DNA from: an uncultured Parabacteroides sp.
Lineage (GTDB): Bacteria > Bacteroidota > Bacteroidia > Bacteroidales > Tannerellaceae
DNA length: 64,000 bases
Assembly: GCF_947855115.1 (NCBI RefSeq)
Contig: NZ_CANTZW010000012.1
Span: 1-64,000 of the forward strand
Direction of reading: 5' to 3'
Shown here: piece after piece, positions 38,622 to 48,137 of the stretch
Position numbering within the stretch: the stretch's first letter is position 1
How the letters are laid out: the number at the start of each line of letters is the position of its first letter
Notes under the pieces: generated by a model
The model's input: only the letters and a program-made list of their open reading frames with translations
What the model was told of the DNA's origin: nothing
The model's database searches: none
Translations under genes and position numbers: made by a program

Positions 38622-38954
38622 ATGAAAATGAAATTTTTCTTTAAGTTAGTTGCTCTAATGACAATCATTTGTGTTGTCGGTTGTAGTGACGATGTTGGTG
38701 TAGGTCCTAAGGGGAAACTCTATTTCTCCGATTCTAAATCATGGAAGGATAGTGGTACTCTTATTTATGAGAATTTTGATCCTTCTTATATTGTTCCATA
38801 TTTGTATCGTGTAAATGCGGACTCTATTAGTTTGGTTCCTGTTCACAGTAGTAATACGAATGATCTGAAAACGTATCCGTTTGAGAAAGATCTTAATAAG
38901 CTAATATTGCTTTTAGAAGATACGGATAAACATGCGGTTTACAAGCCACAGTAA
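38622..38954 (+). CDS. Small lipoprotein of unknown function
   Basis: 110 residues, lipoprotein signal ending in VVGC (Cys 21) and then SDD, typical of Bacteroidota surface lipoproteins. The rest shows no known motif. AT-rich with codon use unlike flanking genes. It is 12 bp upstream of, and surely cotranscribed with, the 580-residue secreted protein, so it may act as its partner or inhibitor. Confidence 0.75.
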   Translation: MKMKFFFKLVALMTIICVVGCSDDVGVGPKGKLYFSDSKSWKDSGTLIYENFDPSYIVPYLYRVNADSISLVPVHSSNTNDLKTYPFEKDLNKLILLLEDTDKHAVYKPQ

Positions 38955-38966
38955 AATAATGATGCC

Positions 38967-40709
38967 ATGAAGAAAAGTTTTTTATTTGTCGCTATTGCTT
39001 GTGTTCTTTCAGTTTTATCACAAGCACAAGTTTATGATTTTCCTGTAAAACCGGGTACGGAAGCATGGGGTAATTTAGTCACTGAAAAAGATCGTTTTTC
39101 TGCTATGCAGATTCCGGAAGATTTGTTAGTAGGTATGAGTACTCCAGATTTGGTTATCACTTGCATGAACTATCCTGCTTGGATTTATTTTACAGCATTC
39201 AATAATCCACAGGACGGGATAGATATCAATATTCGTAATTTTAACGGGTTGCAAGAATTGATGAAGCGGGCAGATGCACCAATAGAGTTGTTATCTGTCT
39301 ACAAGCAAATGGATGCAGCAAGGATGGCTCCTAAAAGCAAAGCGATCAATCAAACTTCTTGGTCTCTCAAGAGGTCTTATTTCGAATTGTTATTAGCTCA
39401 AGATGCGATTATCAACAAAATGAGTGAAACTGATCGTATGGACTTGTTGGGGGAGGCCCGTAAGAAATTGTACCAAAAAATGGAAGATCCTGTAGAATAT
39501 TCTACATCGGATTATCAATCTTCTTTGATTCTTATGAATAAGATCTTGGGGCATCCTACTGTAAAATCAAACCAAGCATTAAATAGTGATCCTATTGACC
39601 TGTTGATTGCAGATGGATCGATACAACCTTTTGCTGATAATGCAGTATATAGTAATACTACTATTTATACCCCAAAAGGTACTGCGGTTTCTGCGCTACA
39701 ATTAACAAGTGGAGAGCTAAGTAGTTCTAAAAAAAATGAATATAAAAATGAATGGTTGAGTTATTATAATAACCGAATCGTATTCAAAGGAGAAGCAACT
39801 TGCGCTTACAATTGCCATGCCTATGCTTGGTATTGTTCTGAAGGGCATAGTTATGTTTGGATTAATACCCCAGGGGATGATGCGTTTTGGAATGATGGTA
39901 GCTTCGTGCAAACTACTAATACATCAGGTAAATACTGTAAAGTATCTTTTCCTAATGATGATCATTCAGCTGTAACATCTTCTCGAAGCGGATATTTGAT
40001 ATCTAAATGGGGAAAATCACCGCTTTTTGAGCATTCAATAAACGACTGTCCCTATAATTCATCGGGATTAAGATATTATACATATCCGGATCCTACGTAT
40101 AATACAGTACCACCTAAACCCTCTGTTCAAACATTTACAAAGGATAATGATCAGTCATTTACTGCCGCTGTCTCTTGTGATTCTCGTTACAATGTTGATC
40201 AGTACGAGTGGAAGAGTGACTATCCGAGTGATTGGTCTATTGTCGCTCAAAACTCAAATAAATCCAGTGTGAAAATATATCGTTCAAGCACTTCTCGCTC
40301 ATGTAATCTGTCTGCTCGTGCTCACAATACTTACGGTTGGGGTGAATGGCAAGTAATAGGCTGGCTTTATGTATCAAGTACTTATAACATTTCTGTTTTA
40401 CAGAATCCGGTAAGTTCTACATTGCAAGTACAGATTGCGCCAAATATAGAAACGCAGACTTTACAAGACGGAGCATTTGCTATGGAGGCTACGGAGCAGC
40501 GCCCCATATTAAACATGCCCTCGACGTATAGTATTGGATTGTATAGTAGTACAGGAACTTGTGTGTATCAAAACACGGTGAAAGGCCAAGATGAAAGTGC
40601 TGTTCATTTGAATATCGATGTTTCTTCTTTGTTGAATGGTATTTATATTTTGCGTGTAAAGACTGCGGCTGAAGATGCGCAGACATTGAATGTCGTTGTA
40701 AAACATTAA
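38967..40709 (+). CDS. Secreted protein with Cys/His (papain-like?) core and T9SS-type C-terminal domain
   Basis: 580 residues, signal peptide 1-20 (LSVLSQAQ). Region 35-220 is helical and unfamiliar. Around 270-370 a cluster resembles a papain/CHAP-like core: NCHAYAWYCSEGHSYVWI with a candidate nucleophile Cys, DDHSAVTSSRSGYLISKWG with a candidate His, and further Cys that may pair. After an Ig-like segment, the last ~100 residues (ISVLQNPVSSTLQVQI, then YSIGLYSSTGTCVYQN, then LNGIYILRVKT) look like a type IX secretion or sorting domain. Function not known; a peptidase or amidase is a guess. Confidence 0.65.
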   Translation: MKKSFLFVAIACVLSVLSQAQVYDFPVKPGTEAWGNLVTEKDRFSAMQIPEDLLVGMSTPDLVITCMNYPAWIYFTAFNNPQDGIDINIRNFNGLQELMKRADAPIELLSVYKQMDAARMAPKSKAINQTSWSLKRSYFELLLAQDAIINKMSETDRMDLLGEARKKLYQKMEDPVEYSTSDYQSSLILMNKILGHPTVKSNQALNSDPIDLLIADGSIQPFADNAVYSNTTIYTPKGTAVSALQLTSGELSSSKKNEYKNEWLSYYNNRIVFKGEATCAYNCHAYAWYCSEGHSYVWINTPGDDAFWNDGSFVQTTNTSGKYCKVSFPNDDHSAVTSSRSGYLISKWGKSPLFEHSINDCPYNSSGLRYYTYPDPTYNTVPPKPSVQTFTKDNDQSFTAAVSCDSRYNVDQYEWKSDYPSDWSIVAQNSNKSSVKIYRSSTSRSCNLSARAHNTYGWGEWQVIGWLYVSSTYNISVLQNPVSSTLQVQIAPNIETQTLQDGAFAMEATEQRPILNMPSTYSIGLYSSTGTCVYQNTVKGQDESAVHLNIDVSSLLNGIYILRVKTAAEDAQTLNVVVKH

Positions 40710-40777
40710 GATATAACTATATGATTTATGATAGTTTAAAGCTAGATGGTTCATGATAACCGTTATTTCATTGTTAG

Positions 40778-40820
40778 AATGGCGATAATAGACCAGTAAG
40801 GTCTGTTGTCGCTATTTTTT
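40778..40820 (+). terminator. Terminator after the secreted protein gene
   Basis: 17-bp stem with three G-U pairs (40778-40794 with 40800-40816), then a T-run. The remaining intergenic text to 41047 has no gene; it contains a 10-bp palindrome CTTGGCCAAG near 40898-40907. Confidence 0.85.
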
Positions 40821-41047
40821 AAGTGGAGTTATGCTTTGTCTGGTAGAAATCAATGCGTGCATGACTTATGTAACCGGAAAACGCAGTAGTACTTACTTGG
40901 CCAAGCAAGTATATCTCCTTTGCCACTTGCAGTATATATTCTATGGGTAAATAAGTACTGTCGCATTTTTCGGGCTATAAAAATGGCTGTCCTACATGTT
41001 GTACTGAGGAAATAGAGAATCTCTGTTAGTGGTATCGTTTTTTATGC

Positions 41048-41055
41048 TAACTTTG
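41048..41055 (+). promoter_or_regulatory. -7 element TAACTTTG for the second DPP-IV gene
   Basis: Consensus TAnnTTTG 29 bp before the ATG; the upstream box is poor. Confidence 0.5.
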
Positions 41056-41084
41056 CGCTTCAAACAGAAATAATAAGAGTATAA

Positions 41085-43259
41085 ATGAAACGATTAGGTT
41101 TTGGTTTATTGCTTTCGTTGGCCGTGTTCGGGAGTGTGGCCGCACAAAACGGAAGCAAGCATGTTGACTTAAAAGAGATAACCGATGGGAAATTTCGTCA
41201 AACGACGGCTATCGGAGAGATGCGATCCCTGCCGGATGGAGAACACTACACAGCTATGAACGCCGATAAAAGTATGATCATTAAATATTCCTATCGTACG
41301 GGAAATCCTGTGGATACATTGTTTTATGCCCGTAAAGCTCGTGAATGTACCTTTACGGATTTTGATGGGTATACGATCAGCAGTACCGGGCATCATATCT
41401 TGGTTTGGAGGGAAACGGAGCCTATTTATCGTCGCTCTACCAAGGCGGTGGTTTACGATTATGATGTGCGTCGTAATTATGTGAAACCTATTTCTGATGC
41501 TAAGGGCAAGCAAATGATCCCGACATTTTCGCCGGATGGCCGTATGTGCGCTTATGTACGGGATAATAATATTTGGATACGAAAGTTTGATTATGATACG
41601 GAGGTACAGGTTACCAAGGACGGTGAGTTGAATAAGATACTGAATGGTATCACGGACTGGGTATATGAGGAGGAATTCGCCGTGACAAATCTAATGGCGT
41701 GGTCTCCCGATAGCGAGTATCTGGCCTTTGTTCGCTTTGATGAGTCTGAGGTTCCCGAATATTCTATGCAAATGTATGGAGAGGGGCTTTATCCGGGGTA
41801 TTACGAATACAAGTATCCAAAAGCCGGACAGAAGAACTCAACGGTATCCGTGCACTCTTACAGTGTGGTTACTAAAGACACGAAAGTGTTGAAGGTTCCG
41901 GTAGAAGGCGATTTTTATATTCCTCGCATTACTTTCACTCGGAATCCGGATCAATTGGCGGTCATGGTATTGAATCGTCAGCAGAATGTGTTCAATATGT
42001 ATTACGCGAATCCGAAAAGCGGCGTGTTCCGTTTGATCTTGCGTGAGGAAAATAAGTGTTACGTGGATTCGGAATGGTTGTCTTCCATTCAATTCTTGGA
42101 TAATGGGTTTACGTACGTAAGCGAGCAAGATGGTTATTCCCATATCTATTTATATTCCCCGACGGGTGTTATGCAACGCCAGGTGACCCAAGGGAACTGG
42201 GATGTCACGAAGTTTCTGGGCGTGGATGAGAATACGAAGACTTTCTATTACGAGTCTGCCGAGGAAAGCCCGATCCGTCGTTCTATCTATAAGATCGACG
42301 CTAAAGGCGTGAAGACTAAACTCTCTACGGAAGAGGGGATGAACAAGGCGGTCTTTAGCGACAATTTCGCTTATTTCGTAAATACTTATTCCAACGCGAA
42401 CACACCGGCGAAGATTACGGTGAATGAGACGAAGAGCAAAAAGGAACTACGTGTCCTGCAAGACAACGCCGCCTTGAAGAATAAGTTGAAAGAATATGCT
42501 TTCGCCAAGAAAGAATTTATGAAAGTGCATACGGCCTCGGACTACGAGTTCAACGCTTGGATTGTAAAACCCGCGGACTTTGACCCGTCGAAGAAATATC
42601 CGGTGATGATGACACAATATAGCGGCCCGAACTCCCAACAGGTACTCGATCAATACAGTTTTGATTGGGAGCAATATCTGGCGTCGAACGGTATTATCGT
42701 GGTGTGTGTGGACGGTCGTGGAACCGGTGCCCGCGGTGAGGCATTCCGCAAATGTACTTATTTGAGAATGGGTGAATTGGAATCCAAAGACCAGGTTGAG
42801 GCCGCACGAGCGTTGGGTGAGCTACCTTATATCGATAAGGATCGTATCGCTATCTGGGGCTGGAGTTTCGGGGGGTATAATACGTTGATGGCCTTGAGTA
42901 CCGGAAACGGAACGTTTAAGGTGGGTATCGCCGTAGCTCCTCCGACAGACTGGAAATATTACGATTCTGTTTATACGGAACGTTTCATGCGTACCCCGCA
43001 AGAGAATTTCGAGGGGTATGCGGTTACCTCTCCGTTACGCCGGGTGAAGGATTTGCAAGGCAAGTTGTTGCTGATCCATGGTACGGCCGATGATAATGTT
43101 CATTTTATGCAGACAATGGAATATGCCGAGGCCTTGGTACAAGCCGGTAAGCAGTTCGATATGCATGTTTATAAGGATCGGAATCATAGTATATACGGTG
43201 GTAACACCCGTTATCATTTATATACGAAGATGGCCAATTATTTATTCGATAATTTGTAA
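41085..43259 (+). CDS. Dipeptidyl peptidase IV (second S9B paralogue)
   Basis: 724 residues with a signal peptide (1-20, GSVAAQ). Propeller with the double Glu WVYEEEFA, alpha/beta-hydrolase domain with catalytic Ser 594 in WGWSFGGYN, Asp in GTADDNVHF, and His in RNHSIYGG. Classic DPP-IV set. lipA starts 3 bp after the stop, so the two are cotranscribed although their functions are unrelated. Confidence 0.95.
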   Translation: MKRLGFGLLLSLAVFGSVAAQNGSKHVDLKEITDGKFRQTTAIGEMRSLPDGEHYTAMNADKSMIIKYSYRTGNPVDTLFYARKARECTFTDFDGYTISSTGHHILVWRETEPIYRRSTKAVVYDYDVRRNYVKPISDAKGKQMIPTFSPDGRMCAYVRDNNIWIRKFDYDTEVQVTKDGELNKILNGITDWVYEEEFAVTNLMAWSPDSEYLAFVRFDESEVPEYSMQMYGEGLYPGYYEYKYPKAGQKNSTVSVHSYSVVTKDTKVLKVPVEGDFYIPRITFTRNPDQLAVMVLNRQQNVFNMYYANPKSGVFRLILREENKCYVDSEWLSSIQFLDNGFTYVSEQDGYSHIYLYSPTGVMQRQVTQGNWDVTKFLGVDENTKTFYYESAEESPIRRSIYKIDAKGVKTKLSTEEGMNKAVFSDNFAYFVNTYSNANTPAKITVNETKSKKELRVLQDNAALKNKLKEYAFAKKEFMKVHTASDYEFNAWIVKPADFDPSKKYPVMMTQYSGPNSQQVLDQYSFDWEQYLASNGIIVVCVDGRGTGARGEAFRKCTYLRMGELESKDQVEAARALGELPYIDKDRIAIWGWSFGGYNTLMALSTGNGTFKVGIAVAPPTDWKYYDSVYTERFMRTPQENFEGYAVTSPLRRVKDLQGKLLLIHGTADDNVHFMQTMEYAEALVQAGKQFDMHVYKDRNHSIYGGNTRYHLYTKMANYLFDNL

Positions 43260-43262
43260 GAC

Positions 43263-44108
43263 ATGGCGCAGCATTTGAGAAAGCCGGATTGGTTGAAGAT
43301 CCGGCTTGGAGGAAATGAGCAATTCACGAGGACGAAGAGTATCGTTGAATCTCATTGTCTTCATACGATATGCACAAGTGGCAAATGTCCGAATATGGGT
43401 GAATGTTGGAGCCGGGGGACAGCTACTTTTATGATCGGTGGTGAGATTTGTACCCGCTCGTGTCGTTTTTGCAATACGCTTACGGGCAAACCTCTTCCGT
43501 TAGACCCTAAAGAACCGGCGAATGTCGCGGAGAGTATCCGCTTGATGAATCTCAAGCATGCCGTGGTCACGTCCGTAGACCGTGATGATCTTCCAGACTT
43601 AGGGGCTTCTCACTGGGTGAATACGATTCGTGCGATCAAAGAGGTGAATCCTCAAACGACCGTGGAGGTATTGATCCCGGATTTCCAAGGGCGCTTAGAG
43701 CTGGTTGACCGGGTGGTGGATGCGGCGCCCGAGATCATTTCCCATAATATGGAAACCGTACGGCGTATAAGCCCGCTAGTGCGTAGCGCCGCTAAGTATG
43801 ACGTGAGCTTGTCCGTCTTGCGACGGATCGCCGAGCGGGGCGTGGTCGCGAAGACCGGTATCATGGTCGGACTGGGGGAGACCGAGGAAGAGGTACTCGA
43901 GTTGATGGACGACGTTTTGCGAACGGGGACTTCCGTTTTAACAATCGGGCAATATTTACAACCCTCTCGTAAGAATATTCCCGTCTCAGAATATGTTACT
44001 CCCGAACGCTTTGAATATTATAGACAACGAGCGGTTGACAAAGGTTTTAAGAAAGTAGAGAGCGCTCCTCTGGTACGTTCGTCTTACCATGCGGAAAAGC
44101 ATGTATGA
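43263..44108 (+). CDS. lipA: Lipoyl synthase
   Basis: Radical SAM enzyme that inserts two sulfurs into octanoyl groups on lipoyl-dependent enzymes. It has 281 residues. Auxiliary-cluster cysteines are in CTSGKCPNMGECW and the SAM cluster motif in CTRSCRFCNT; the final RSSYHAE carries the Ser that ligates the auxiliary cluster. VVTSVDRDDLPDLGASH is diagnostic. Full length. Confidence 0.97.
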   Translation: MAQHLRKPDWLKIRLGGNEQFTRTKSIVESHCLHTICTSGKCPNMGECWSRGTATFMIGGEICTRSCRFCNTLTGKPLPLDPKEPANVAESIRLMNLKHAVVTSVDRDDLPDLGASHWVNTIRAIKEVNPQTTVEVLIPDFQGRLELVDRVVDAAPEIISHNMETVRRISPLVRSAAKYDVSLSVLRRIAERGVVAKTGIMVGLGETEEEVLELMDDVLRTGTSVLTIGQYLQPSRKNIPVSEYVTPERFEYYRQRAVDKGFKKVESAPLVRSSYHAEKHV

Positions 44109-44170
44109 TTCATGAACTTTTGACAATCTTTGTTGTTATTAATATAAAAGTGGACTAAAGGGGGGAAGGA

Positions 44171-45289
44171 ATGAACAGCGTAAAGAAAGGTCTAGATAAT
44201 CAGGCGATAGGTTTATTGCCGTTGTTGTTGTTCATGTTTTTGGACAACTATTTTTCTTATTTATTATCCTTTATAATAGGGGTTGCTTTTTGTTTTGTTT
44301 GTATTTTCTTGTTTCAGGTGTTGAGCAAGGACAAGGTCTACCAGTTTATGCTTTTGCCATCGGCGGGTACCTTGGTCTTATATTCTATATTTCTTTGTCT
44401 CAAGCTTGAGCCTGTATTGTTTATATACTCTCCCCTTATCACGGAGGTATTGCTGGTCGTGGCTTTGGCGATCGTGGGATTCACGAGAAGAACGGTCATA
44501 CAGCGTATACGCGATTCGAAGCGGCCCACATTTAAACGTACCCTGCTTCGTACAACCTTGAACGAGTTCTATTTTCTCTCTCAGTTGCTGCAGAACCTAT
44601 ATACGTTGCATCTTTTCATCATCTTGCTATATAGTATCCTGCCGGAAACAATGCAGAATATGCGTACCGAGCGTTTCTTGTACCGTGAACTGGGCTTGGT
44701 GATCGGGGTATTGGTCATTATTTACGAGCAAATACGTTTGTCCTTGATGCAAGGTAGCCTGAAAAAGGAGATGTGGATTCCCGTATTGAGTGACAAAGGC
44801 AAAGTGATCGGTTGTATCGCTCGTTCGGTAAGCCGTTCTTTACCGAAGAAATACTATCATCCGATCGTGCGTATCGCGGTTGTTTATAATGGTATGTTAT
44901 ATCTTGTGAAACGGAGCAAGGAGGAGTTTGTCTCTCCGGATACGATCGATTATCCGTTTCATAGTTACGTGCTTTTCAGGCATAGCATAGATAGTACGGT
45001 CAAGGAGGCTCTTGGAAGCTTGGCGCAAGATAAATCGGTTGCCCCACGCTTCCTGATCCGTTATACTTTTGAGAATGAGAAAGTGAAACATTTGGTTTCT
45101 CTCTATGTTGTCTGCTTGCGTACGGAGGAGCAACTTGAGCAATGTAAGCGCCGTAGCGGAAAACTTTGGACCGCGAAGCAAATCGAGGAGAACTTGAGTT
45201 CCGGGGTATTTAGCGAGTATTTCGAGAAGGAGTTCCCTTATTTGCAAAATACGATCCTTTTCGCCGAGAGTTTCTGTTGCGGTAACTGA
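44171..45289 (+). CDS. Membrane protein with a degenerate Nudix-like C-terminal domain
   Basis: 372 residues. Four to six hydrophobic segments in the first 200 residues (about 13-50, 60-80, 85-105, 140-160, 180-195) and a cytosolic C-terminal domain from about 205. That domain begins PVLSDKGKVIGCIARS, then HPIVRIAVVYNGMLYLVKR, as in IDI/YfcD-like Nudix proteins. However, the place of the Nudix box (FHSYVLFRHSIDSTVKEALG) lacks the catalytic REUXEE glutamates. Probably a non-hydrolytic sensor; function unknown. Confidence 0.7.
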   Translation: MNSVKKGLDNQAIGLLPLLLFMFLDNYFSYLLSFIIGVAFCFVCIFLFQVLSKDKVYQFMLLPSAGTLVLYSIFLCLKLEPVLFIYSPLITEVLLVVALAIVGFTRRTVIQRIRDSKRPTFKRTLLRTTLNEFYFLSQLLQNLYTLHLFIILLYSILPETMQNMRTERFLYRELGLVIGVLVIIYEQIRLSLMQGSLKKEMWIPVLSDKGKVIGCIARSVSRSLPKKYYHPIVRIAVVYNGMLYLVKRSKEEFVSPDTIDYPFHSYVLFRHSIDSTVKEALGSLAQDKSVAPRFLIRYTFENEKVKHLVSLYVVCLRTEEQLEQCKRRSGKLWTAKQIEENLSSGVFSEYFEKEFPYLQNTILFAESFCCGN

Positions 45290-45294
45290 TCATC

Positions 45295-45795
45295 TTATAA
45301 TGCCCGGTGACCAAGCTCTATAACCTCTAAATCTTTGATAGCCTTTCCTTCTATGACAAAACGTAATAAGGTACGTACTTGATGAAAGCCACTTTTTCCG
45401 GCGGCTCCCGGGTTCATATGCAGACAGTTCAAGCCCCGGTCGAACATGACTTTCAGGATATGCGAATGCCCGGAGATAAATAAATCCGGCCGTGTATCGT
45501 ATAATTCTTTGCGTATCTCAGGATTGTAACGGCCCGGATAACCTCCGATATGAGTCATCATGACGTTCACGTCTTCTACCTTGAAATGTGCGACTTTAGG
45601 ATATTGCAAACGGAGGGCTTGTCCGTCTATATTTCCGTATACGGCCCTGAAAGGTTTCAAAGCCTCGAATTTAGCGGCCAGAAGATCGGAACCTATATCG
45701 CCCGCATGCCAGATTTCATCGCGGTCATTAAAATATTCGGCGTACTTATCATCCCAGTACGCATGGGTATCTGATAGCAATCCAACTTTAATCAT
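45295..45795 (-). CDS. Metallophosphoesterase, YfcE/MJ0936 family
   Basis: Small cytosolic phosphodiesterase of 166 residues. Metal-binding motifs in order: GLLSDTH (8-10), HAGDIG, YGNIDG, THIGGY, SGHSHI, all intact. The family cleaves model phosphodiesters; the physiological substrate is unsettled. Converges on the Nudix-like gene with a 5-bp gap and is divergent from ppk. Confidence 0.92.
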   Translation of the reverse strand: MIKVGLLSDTHAYWDDKYAEYFNDRDEIWHAGDIGSDLLAAKFEALKPFRAVYGNIDGQALRLQYPKVAHFKVEDVNVMMTHIGGYPGRYNPEIRKELYDTRPDLFISGHSHILKVMFDRGLNCLHMNPGAAGKSGFHQVRTLLRFVIEGKAIKDLEVIELGHRAL

Positions 45796-45853
45796 AACAA
45801 TTTCTTTTATTGCTTGAAAGTATCTATATTTACACGCCTAAGATAAGAATATT

Positions 45854-47662
45854 ATGGAGAATTCATATCAATATTTCAAGCGAGACTTAAGCTGGTTGTC
45901 GTTTAACTACCGTGTCTTGTTGGAAGCGGAAGATGATACGTTGCCTATCTATGAGCGTATTAAGTTCCTTTCTATTTATTCCTCGAATCTGGAGGAATTT
46001 TATGAGATCCGGGTCGCTGAGCACCGCGGGGTAATCATGAAAAAGAATTACTCGGAAGAGAGCGCGGCAGAGGCGGAAGAAACCTTGGCTGCGATTACGC
46101 GGGAGGTTAATCGCCAGCAACGGGATTATTACCGTATCTTCTCGGAGAAAATATTGCCGGAACTGAATCGCCAGAATATTTACTTATATCAAGACGAGAA
46201 GCCGGAACCTTTCCATGAGGAGTTTGTCCATAATTTCTTTAACGAGGAGGTTTTCCCATTCCTGTCTCCTGTCATGATTCAAGCTGGTGATATACGTACC
46301 TTCATCCGGGATCGTCGGCTTTACCTTGTGATCCGTATGATCAAGCGGAGTAAACGGATGAGCGAGCCGGGCTTCGTTCCCGAGTATTATTATGCGTTGA
46401 TGAAGATCCCTTACGCGAAAGTTCCCCGTTTTATTGAGTTGCCCCGGCACGACGGGAAATACTATATCATGTTTATCGATGATATTATCCGGGCAAATTT
46501 ACAGAATGTCTTTCCCGGCTATGTCATAGATGGTTGCTTTAGCATCAAGATTTCCCGGGATGCTGATATTTTCCTGGATGATGAGAGCCGGGCGAATATC
46601 GTGGAGAACATCCGCAAGAAGGTGAAAAAACGCAAGATCGGGGCCTTGAGCCGTTTTATGTATGATCAGGCGATGCCGGATGATTTTCTGTCTTTTGTCT
46701 GCGATGCCTTTGGTATCACATCGGAAGATTTGGTATTAGGCGGGCGGTATAATAATTTGCAAGATTTGATGAAGTTGCCCAACCCGGCAGGAAAGCATTT
46801 GGAACAACATCCGCCGGTGCCGATGCGTGTGCCTTTCCTCGATGAGACAGGATCGGTATTCAAGGCCGTGAAGAAGCGGGATATCTTGTTGCATTTCCCT
46901 TATGAGTCGTTCGATTACCTGATCCGTTTCTTGATGGAGGCCGCTTTTGATCCGAAGGTTGATGAGATCAAGATCACCCAGTACCGGGTGGCTGAGAATT
47001 CGGCTGTGATTAATACATTGGTCAGCGCGGCCCAGAATGGAAAGAAAGTGACGGTATTCGTAGAATTGAAAGCTCGCTTCGACGAGGAGAATAACATGAG
47101 TACGGCAGAGCGTATGGAGCAAGCCGGTATCCGTATCATTTATAGTATACCGGGGCTGAAGGTTCACGCGAAGGTCGCGGTTATTCTTCGAAAGGATACG
47201 TCCGAGGGATTTAAACGGCGTGATTTCGCCTATTTGAGTACCGGGAACTTCAATGAGAAGACGGCAAAGGTCTATTCGGATATGGCGTTATTGACTTCGA
47301 ACGCGGAGATTATTACGGATATCAATAAAGTATTCGCCGTTTTGGAAGGACGTATGAGTGAGCCTACTTTCCGTCATTTGCTAGTGGCGCGCTTCAATAT
47401 GGTCTCGGAATTGACTCGTATGATCCAGCGGGAGATCGAGCATGCGCGGGAAGGCAGGAAAGGACGGATTATATTAAAGATGAACGGCCTGCACGACCAG
47501 CGTATGATTGATGAGCTTTATCGCGCTAGCGAGGCGGGGGTAGAGATTGATTTGATTGTCCGGGGTATTTGTTGCCTGGTTCCGGATCAACCTTATAGCG
47601 CCAATATCCGGATTACTCGTATCGTGGATATGTTTTTGGAGCATTCCCAAATGTTGCACTAA
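45854..47662 (+). pseudogene. ppk1: Polyphosphate kinase, truncated at the 3' end by the mobile element
   Basis: Makes long-chain polyphosphate from ATP. 602 residues are present where PPK1 normally has about 690. N-terminal (MENSYQYFKRDLSWLSFN), head and C1 domains are intact; His 438 in KVHAKVAV (autophosphorylated His of E. coli H435) and His 597 in MFLEH (E. coli H592) remain. The sequence then departs from the family after FLEHS into Q-M-L-H and stop, at the point where AT-rich foreign DNA begins. About 90 C-terminal residues of the C2 domain are missing; activity is doubtful. Confidence 0.85.
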
Positions 47663-47883
47663 ACAAAATATAGTTGTAAATCAACAAGTTATCATCAGAT
47701 GAAAAGAGAATAGGTAATGGTTTAGAAACCATCAAGCTTCACCATTCTGCTTGTTCTCAATAAGTCAATCAACTAATTGCAAAGGTATAATTTTATCGTT
47801 GAATTATCTGCATTTACTTGAAAATAATTTGTAGCGGCAATAAAAAATAGACTGAAGAAAGCATAAAATTGATGTAAAATGAG

Positions 47884-47918
47884 TATTTTTGTACAGTGAA
47901 GTTAAATGCGTATATTTG
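47884..47918 (+). promoter_or_regulatory. Promoter of the HTH-helicase-DarT-DarG operon
   Basis: TTTG 47888-47891, 19-nt spacer, TATATTTG 47911-47918. A second -7-like TATTTTTG overlaps at 47884-47891. The first arrangement ends 1 bp before the ATG at 47920, so the HTH gene would be leaderless or start at the earlier ATG (47896) from the upstream element. Confidence 0.6.
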
Positions 47919-47919
47919 T

Positions 47920-48135
47920 ATGACAAAAATATTTCATCCAAATCGGCTAAGAGTTGTATTGGCTGAAAAGCAAATCAAAAACAGATGGCTTGCAGAACAA
48001 CTTGGTAAGTCCGAAATGACCATATCCCGTTGGTCAACTAATAAAACTCAACCCTCGCTTGATCAACTTATAGAAATAGCAAAACTATTGGATGTAAAGT
48101 TGGATGATTTACTTGAACCATATAATACAAAATAA
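47920..48135 (+). CDS. Small XRE-type HTH regulator
   Basis: 71 residues from the ATG at 47920 (or 79 from 47896). It is almost only a helix-turn-helix: LRVVLAEKQIKNRWLAEQLGKSEMTISRWSTNKTQPSLDQLIEIAKLLDV, the Cro/CI type. The short C-terminus KLDDLLEPYNTK is typical of stand-alone regulators. It is 2 bp upstream of the helicase gene and at the head of the operon, next to the promoter, so it is probably its autoregulator. AT-rich like the rest of the cargo. Confidence 0.85.
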   Translation: MTKIFHPNRLRVVLAEKQIKNRWLAEQLGKSEMTISRWSTNKTQPSLDQLIEIAKLLDVKLDDLLEPYNTK

Positions 48136-48137
48136 TT

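Noticed and set aside
35396..41055. Other TAnnTTTG matches lacking the upstream TTTG box
   Set aside because: AT-rich DNA gives this 8-mer often; only matches with the right spacing or next to a start were kept, the rest at low confidence.
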